This document shows positions 23,999-27,445 of a stretch of 27,445 bases of DNA, piece by piece (the stretch's first letter is position 1; every line of letters starts with the position of its first letter). The stretch is from positions 1 to 27,445 of the forward strand of contig CAZWVM010000023.1 of assembly GCA_964637705.1 (NCBI GenBank), given 5' to 3'. The DNA comes from CAZWVM01 sp964637705 (GTDB lineage: Bacteria > UBA8481). The position numbers were made by a program, and so were the translations under genes. The notes beneath the pieces are model-generated. The model saw nothing but the letters and a program-made list of their open reading frames with translations, did not search any database and was not told the origin of the DNA.

Positions 23999-24825
23999 CC
24001 CGGCGGAGCGCGGTCTACTCCGGCACGGTCCGTCATCGCCGCTTCCAGCCGAAGCCGCACCGCTTCATCTACCGCGTCTTCTACCTCGCCCTCGACCTCG
24101 ACGAACTTCCCGAGACTCTCGACGGATCGCTCATCTTCTCGGCGCGGCGCGCCGCGCCCGCGCGCTTCCGCCGCGCCGACTACCTCGGCGACCCGGCGGT
24201 CCCGTTGCGCGAGGCGGTCCGCCGAGCTTGCGCCGAGGGTGGGGCGCCGGAACCCGCCGGCCCGATCACGCTCCTCACCATGCTTCGCACCTGGGGCTTT
24301 CTCTTCAATCCGGTCTCCTTCTACTACTGCTGGGATCGAGCGAGCGAAAAGGTCGAGACGATCGTCGCCGAGATCACGAACACGCCCTGGGGCGAGCGCC
24401 GCGCTCTCGTCCTTCCGGCCGCGCGCGCCGGCCGCGACAGCGGTGACGGCTCGCGCCTTCGCTTTACCTTTCCCAAGGACTTCCACGTCTCGCCCTTCCT
24501 GCCGATGGAAGTTCAATACGACTGGATCTTCACGACGCCCGGCCGGTCGCTCGTCGTCCAGATGGAGGATCGCCGCGAGGGGGAACTCCTCTTCGACGCC
24601 ACGATGACGCTCACGCGCGAGGAACTCACCCCCGCCACCCTGCGCCGCGCCTTTCTCCGCAACCCTTTGATGCCGCAGAAGGCGACCGCCGCGATCTACC
24701 TGCACGCGCTCCTTCTCTGGCTCCGCCGCACGCCCATCTTCACCCATCCTGCGAAGCGCGGCGCAACGCACCGCACCGGCGCCGGCGCGCCGGATCTTCG
24801 CCGCCCCGAGGAGGCCCGCTCATGA
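23995..24825 (+). CDS. DUF1365 family protein
   Basis: This 276-residue protein of the DUF1365 family is recognised from the opening YSGTVRHRRFQPKPHRFIYRVFY, the centre RTWGFLFNPVSFYYCWD and HVSPFLPMEVQYDW. Function is not established; the family almost always lies between a flavin oxidoreductase and a CFA-type synthase, as here. It starts with the rare TTG, overlapping the previous stop in TTGA. No ATG or GTG would retain the conserved YSGTVRHRRF start, so TTG is well supported. It overlaps the next gene by four bases (ATGA). Confidence 0.88.
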   Translation: MTRRSAVYSGTVRHRRFQPKPHRFIYRVFYLALDLDELPETLDGSLIFSARRAAPARFRRADYLGDPAVPLREAVRRACAEGGAPEPAGPITLLTMLRTWGFLFNPVSFYYCWDRASEKVETIVAEITNTPWGERRALVLPAARAGRDSGDGSRLRFTFPKDFHVSPFLPMEVQYDWIFTTPGRSLVVQMEDRREGELLFDATMTLTREELTPATLRRAFLRNPLMPQKATAAIYLHALLLWLRRTPIFTHPAKRGATHRTGAGAPDLRRPEEARS

Positions 24826-26072
24826 CCCGACCGATCCGATGGCTCGACCGGAAGGCGCGCGCCCTGCTCCACGATCGCCTCGCCAAGCTCGAGGCCGGCC
24901 GCCTGACCCTCGTCGATCCCGACGGCACCCTCTCCTTCGGCGCGGTCCGGCCCGACTTTCCCTTTGATGTCGAGCTCCGCGTCGCCAACCCCTCCTTCTA
25001 CGGCGAGACCGCCTTCGGCGGCTCGGTCGGCGCGGCCGAGAGCTTCATGCGCGGCGACTGGACCGCCTCGGACATCGTCGGGCTCTTCCGCATCTTCTCC
25101 CGCAACATCACCCTCTTCGAGGAACTCGAGAGCGGCGCCGGCGCGGTGAAGCTCCCGATCCGGCGCCTCCTCCACTTCCTCGCCCGCAACACGCGCGAAG
25201 GCAGCCGCCGCAACATCGCCGCGCACTACGACCTCGGCAACGACTTCTTCCGCCTCTTCCTCGATCCGACGATGACCTACTCCTGCGCGATCTTCGAGCG
25301 CGCCGAGTCGACGCTCGAGGAGGCCTCGATCGCCAAGCTCGACCGTCTCTGCCGGAAGCTCGACCTCCGGCCCGAGGACCATCTCCTCGAGATCGGCACC
25401 GGCTGGGGCTCGAACGCGATCCACGCCGCCAAGCACTACGGCTGCCGGGTGACGACGACGACGATCTCGAAGGAGCAACACAAGCTCGCGAGCGAGCGGA
25501 TCGCTGCGGCCGGGCTGTCGGATCGCATCACCGTTCTCCTCGAGGACTATCGCGATCTCAAGGGAACGTACGACAAGGCGGTCTCTATCGAGATGATCGA
25601 GGCGGTCGGCGCCGAGTACCTGCCCGCGTACTTCGGCGCGGTGAGCCGGCTCCTGAAACCTGACGGCCTCTTCGCGCTCCAGGCGATCATGATCGACGAG
25701 CGGCTCTGGGACGAGCACACCCGGAGCGTCGACTTCATCAAGAAATACATCTTCCCCGGGTGCTGTCTCCTCGCGGTCCGGCCGATCATGGAGGCCGTGA
25801 CCCGCGCCTCCGATCTCCAGCTCTTCCACCAGGAGGACATCACCGCGCACTACGTCACGACGCTCCACGAATGGCGGCGCGCCTTTCTCGCCTCGCTCGA
25901 GGAGGTCCGGCGCCAGGGCTACTCGGAGGAGTTCATCCGGATGTGGGACTACTACCTCGCCTACTGCGAGGGGGGCTTCGCCGAGCGGATCATCACCGAC
26001 GCGCAGTTCGTCTTCTCGAAGCCCCTCTGCCGCCGCCCGCCGATCCTCGGCGCGCTCGGAAGCGGCGCATGA
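24822..26072 (+). CDS. cfa: Cyclopropane-fatty-acyl-phospholipid synthase family methyltransferase
   Basis: This SAM-dependent enzyme adds a methylene (or methyl) group across the double bond of phospholipid acyl chains. The sequence shows HYDLGNDFFRLFLD (135-148), MTYSCAIF with the conserved Cys near 155, and the SAM loop LEIGTGWGSNAI (189-200). At 416 residues it is slightly longer than E. coli Cfa (382), with an N-terminal domain of the family (NPSFYGETAFGGSVGAAESFM). It could equally be a mycolic-type or UfaM-type methylating homologue; sequence alone does not separate these. It overlaps both neighbours by four bases, so the cluster is translated as a unit. Confidence 0.9.
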   Translation: MTRPIRWLDRKARALLHDRLAKLEAGRLTLVDPDGTLSFGAVRPDFPFDVELRVANPSFYGETAFGGSVGAAESFMRGDWTASDIVGLFRIFSRNITLFEELESGAGAVKLPIRRLLHFLARNTREGSRRNIAAHYDLGNDFFRLFLDPTMTYSCAIFERAESTLEEASIAKLDRLCRKLDLRPEDHLLEIGTGWGSNAIHAAKHYGCRVTTTTISKEQHKLASERIAAAGLSDRITVLLEDYRDLKGTYDKAVSIEMIEAVGAEYLPAYFGAVSRLLKPDGLFALQAIMIDERLWDEHTRSVDFIKKYIFPGCCLLAVRPIMEAVTRASDLQLFHQEDITAHYVTTLHEWRRAFLASLEEVRRQGYSEEFIRMWDYYLAYCEGGFAERIITDAQFVFSKPLCRRPPILGALGSGA

Positions 26073-26860
26073 CCGCGAGCGCCACGCTCAGCGCGATCGG
26101 CGCCGGCGCCGCGCTCTTCATGGTCGCGCTCTGGCTCTACCAGTGGGCGCGGCGCGACGCGACGATCGTCGATGTCGGCTGGTCCTTCGGCCTCCTCGGC
26201 GCCGTGATCTTCCTCGCCGCCGCGGCGAATGGCTCGCCCGGCCGCCGCGCGCTTCTTGCCGCGATGACCGGCGCCTGGGCGCTCCGGCTTGGCCTCTATC
26301 TCTACCTTGACCGCGTCCGCGGTCGCGCCGCCGAGGACGGCCGCTATGCGCGGATGCGCGCCGCGATGGGGCGCTGGCATCAACCCGGCTTCTTCGCCTT
26401 CTTCCAGGCCCAGGCGCTCTTCGTCGTCATCTTCACCCTGCCGCTTCTCGGCGCGGCCTTCAACGCCGCGCCGTTCTCGATGTGGGACGCGGCCGGGGGA
26501 ATCGTCTGGCTCATCGCGGTGAGCGGCGAGATCACGGCCGACCGCCAGCTCGCCCGCTTCCGCCGCGATCTCGCGACGAAGGGAAAGACCTGCCGCGAAG
26601 GACTCTGGCGCTTCTCGCGCCACCCGAACTACTTCTTCGAGTGGCTCCACTGGTTCGCCTATCCGCTCCTCGCGGTCGGCGCGCCGCACTTCTGGCTCGC
26701 CGCCTCCGGTCCGGTCATCATGGGGCTCTTCCTCTTCTTCGTGACCGGCATCCCGCACACCGAGAAGCAGGCGCTCTCGAGCCGGGCCGACTACGCCGAG
26801 TATATGCGGACGACGAGCGCCTTCATCCCCTGGTTCCCTCGAAAGGAGACAACTTCATGA
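26069..26860 (+). CDS. DUF1295 (steroid 5-alpha-reductase-like) membrane protein
   Basis: This 263-residue membrane protein of the DUF1295/isoprenylcysteine methyltransferase-steroid reductase superfamily shows the late motif GLWRFSRHPNYFFEWLHWF, where the family binds its nucleotide cofactor, and RRDATIVDVGWSFG near the start. Six to seven hydrophobic segments are visible. ATG 26069 is chosen for the ATGA overlap with cfa; the frame opens far upstream inside cfa. By family it may reduce a double bond in a lipid, which fits a pathway making methyl-branched chains; this is inference. It overlaps the last gene by four bases. Confidence 0.88.
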   Translation: MTASATLSAIGAGAALFMVALWLYQWARRDATIVDVGWSFGLLGAVIFLAAAANGSPGRRALLAAMTGAWALRLGLYLYLDRVRGRAAEDGRYARMRAAMGRWHQPGFFAFFQAQALFVVIFTLPLLGAAFNAAPFSMWDAAGGIVWLIAVSGEITADRQLARFRRDLATKGKTCREGLWRFSRHPNYFFEWLHWFAYPLLAVGAPHFWLAASGPVIMGLFLFFVTGIPHTEKQALSSRADYAEYMRTTSAFIPWFPRKETTS

Positions 26861-27445
26861 GCATCGCCCTCGACCTTCTCGACCGCGGCCTCCTCCCGGA
26901 CGCCGTCATCCGCCGCGGCATCCGTCAACTCCTCGCCGATCGTCTCCGCACCGAATACGCGGGCGGGGCCGAGGCGCGGCAGGAGCGCCTCTCGCGGCTC
27001 CTTGCCGCGATGCGCGAGAGCCCGATCGCGGTCGAGACGCGCGCCGCGAACGAACAGCACTACGAACTGCCGCCCGGCTTCTTCCTCCACGCGCTCGGCC
27101 CGCGCCTCAAGTACAGCTCCTGCCTCTACGAGTCGGACGCCGCGACGCTCGGTGAGGCCGAGGAGGCGATGCTCGCGCTCACCTGCGAGCGGGCGCAACT
27201 CGCCGACGGCCAGCGCGTGCTCGAGCTCGGATGCGGCTGGGGTTCGCTCACCCTCTGGATGGCCGAGCATTACCCGAAGAGCCGGATCACCGCGGTCTCC
27301 AACTCCGCGCCCCAGCGGGAGTTCATCATGGGTCGGGCGCGGGAACGGGGACTCGAAAATCTCGAGGTGATCACCGCGAACATGACCGACTTCGCGGCGC
27401 CGGGGCGGTACGACCGCGTCGTCTCGGTCGAGATGTTCGAGCACA
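26857..27445 (+). CDS. Second CFA/coclaurine N-methyltransferase-like SAM methyltransferase (3' partial)
   Basis: This gene runs off the window end; 196 codons are seen. The N-terminus (LDRGLLPDAVIRRGIRQLLADRL) and ANEQHYELPPGFF, KYSSCLYE, and the SAM loop VLELGCGWGSLTLWMAE (121-137) mark the CFA-related subgroup that includes plant coclaurine N-methyltransferase-like proteins. It is clearly a different subgroup from the Cfa encoded at 24822. GAAAGGAG lies upstream, and the ATG overlaps the DUF1295 stop (ATGA). Its true role in bacteria is uncertain; position argues for lipid methylation. Confidence 0.88.
   Translation, partial: MSIALDLLDRGLLPDAVIRRGIRQLLADRLRTEYAGGAEARQERLSRLLAAMRESPIAVETRAANEQHYELPPGFFLHALGPRLKYSSCLYESDAATLGEAEEAMLALTCERAQLADGQRVLELGCGWGSLTLWMAEHYPKSRITAVSNSAPQREFIMGRARERGLENLEVITANMTDFAAPGRYDRVVSVEMFEH

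Overview
The window is GC-rich and densely coded. It is chromosomal in character, with no stretch over about 210 bases lacking a gene. Lipoproteins with lipoboxes, an Lnt-like acyltransferase, an LplT/Aas pair and sigma-54 control point to a diderm (Gram-negative-type) bacterium. The phylum cannot be fixed from this sequence. I saw no tRNA, rRNA, CRISPR array, insertion sequence or phage gene.

Layout. (1) Positions 1-4736 hold a soluble NAD-coupled [NiFe] hydrogenase operon, hoxF(partial)-hoxU-hoxY-hoxH-hoxW, of the group 3d (Ralstonia soluble hydrogenase) type. A REP-like hairpin lies across the start of hoxW. (2) Positions 4748-7498 hold an M48 lipoprotein protease on the minus strand and a NodIJ-type ABC exporter pair on the plus strand. 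(3) Positions 7502-11563, minus strand, hold an unusual three-module protein (histidine kinase core + CoA-disulfide/persulfide reductase + rhodanese) and, upstream of it, a sigma-54-type AAA+ activator. (4) Positions 11661-18917, plus strand, hold a tightly overlapping six-gene operon behind a good -24/-12 promoter match, divergent from that activator: small membrane protein, cobalamin-type radical SAM enzyme, Lnt-like N-acyltransferase, CPBP intramembrane protease, LplT and Aas. (5) Positions 19064-20903 hold an orphan lipoprotein and a cation/proton antiporter with a possible mini-ORF leader. (6) Positions 21110-27445 hold a membrane-anchored glutathione peroxidase, then a closely packed fatty-acid modification cluster: acyl desaturase, FAD oxidoreductase, DUF1365, cyclopropane synthase family, DUF1295, and a second CFA-like methyltransferase cut by the window end.

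How it may work together. The best candidate for an undescribed system is region 4, with region 3 as its control. Lnt consumes a phospholipid acyl chain to finish lipoproteins and leaves a lysophospholipid. LplT flips that lysolipid inward and Aas re-acylates it, so one operon appears to encode the whole cycle, plus a membrane protease and a radical SAM enzyme of unknown substrate. Its arrangement (divergent sigma-54 activator, small membrane protein first) resembles phage-shock (PspF/pspA) layout without homology. The adjacent kinase-redox fusion suggests, but does not prove, a thiol or persulfide redox input. Region 6 would alter the same membrane's acyl chains by desaturation, methylation or cyclopropanation, and reduction.
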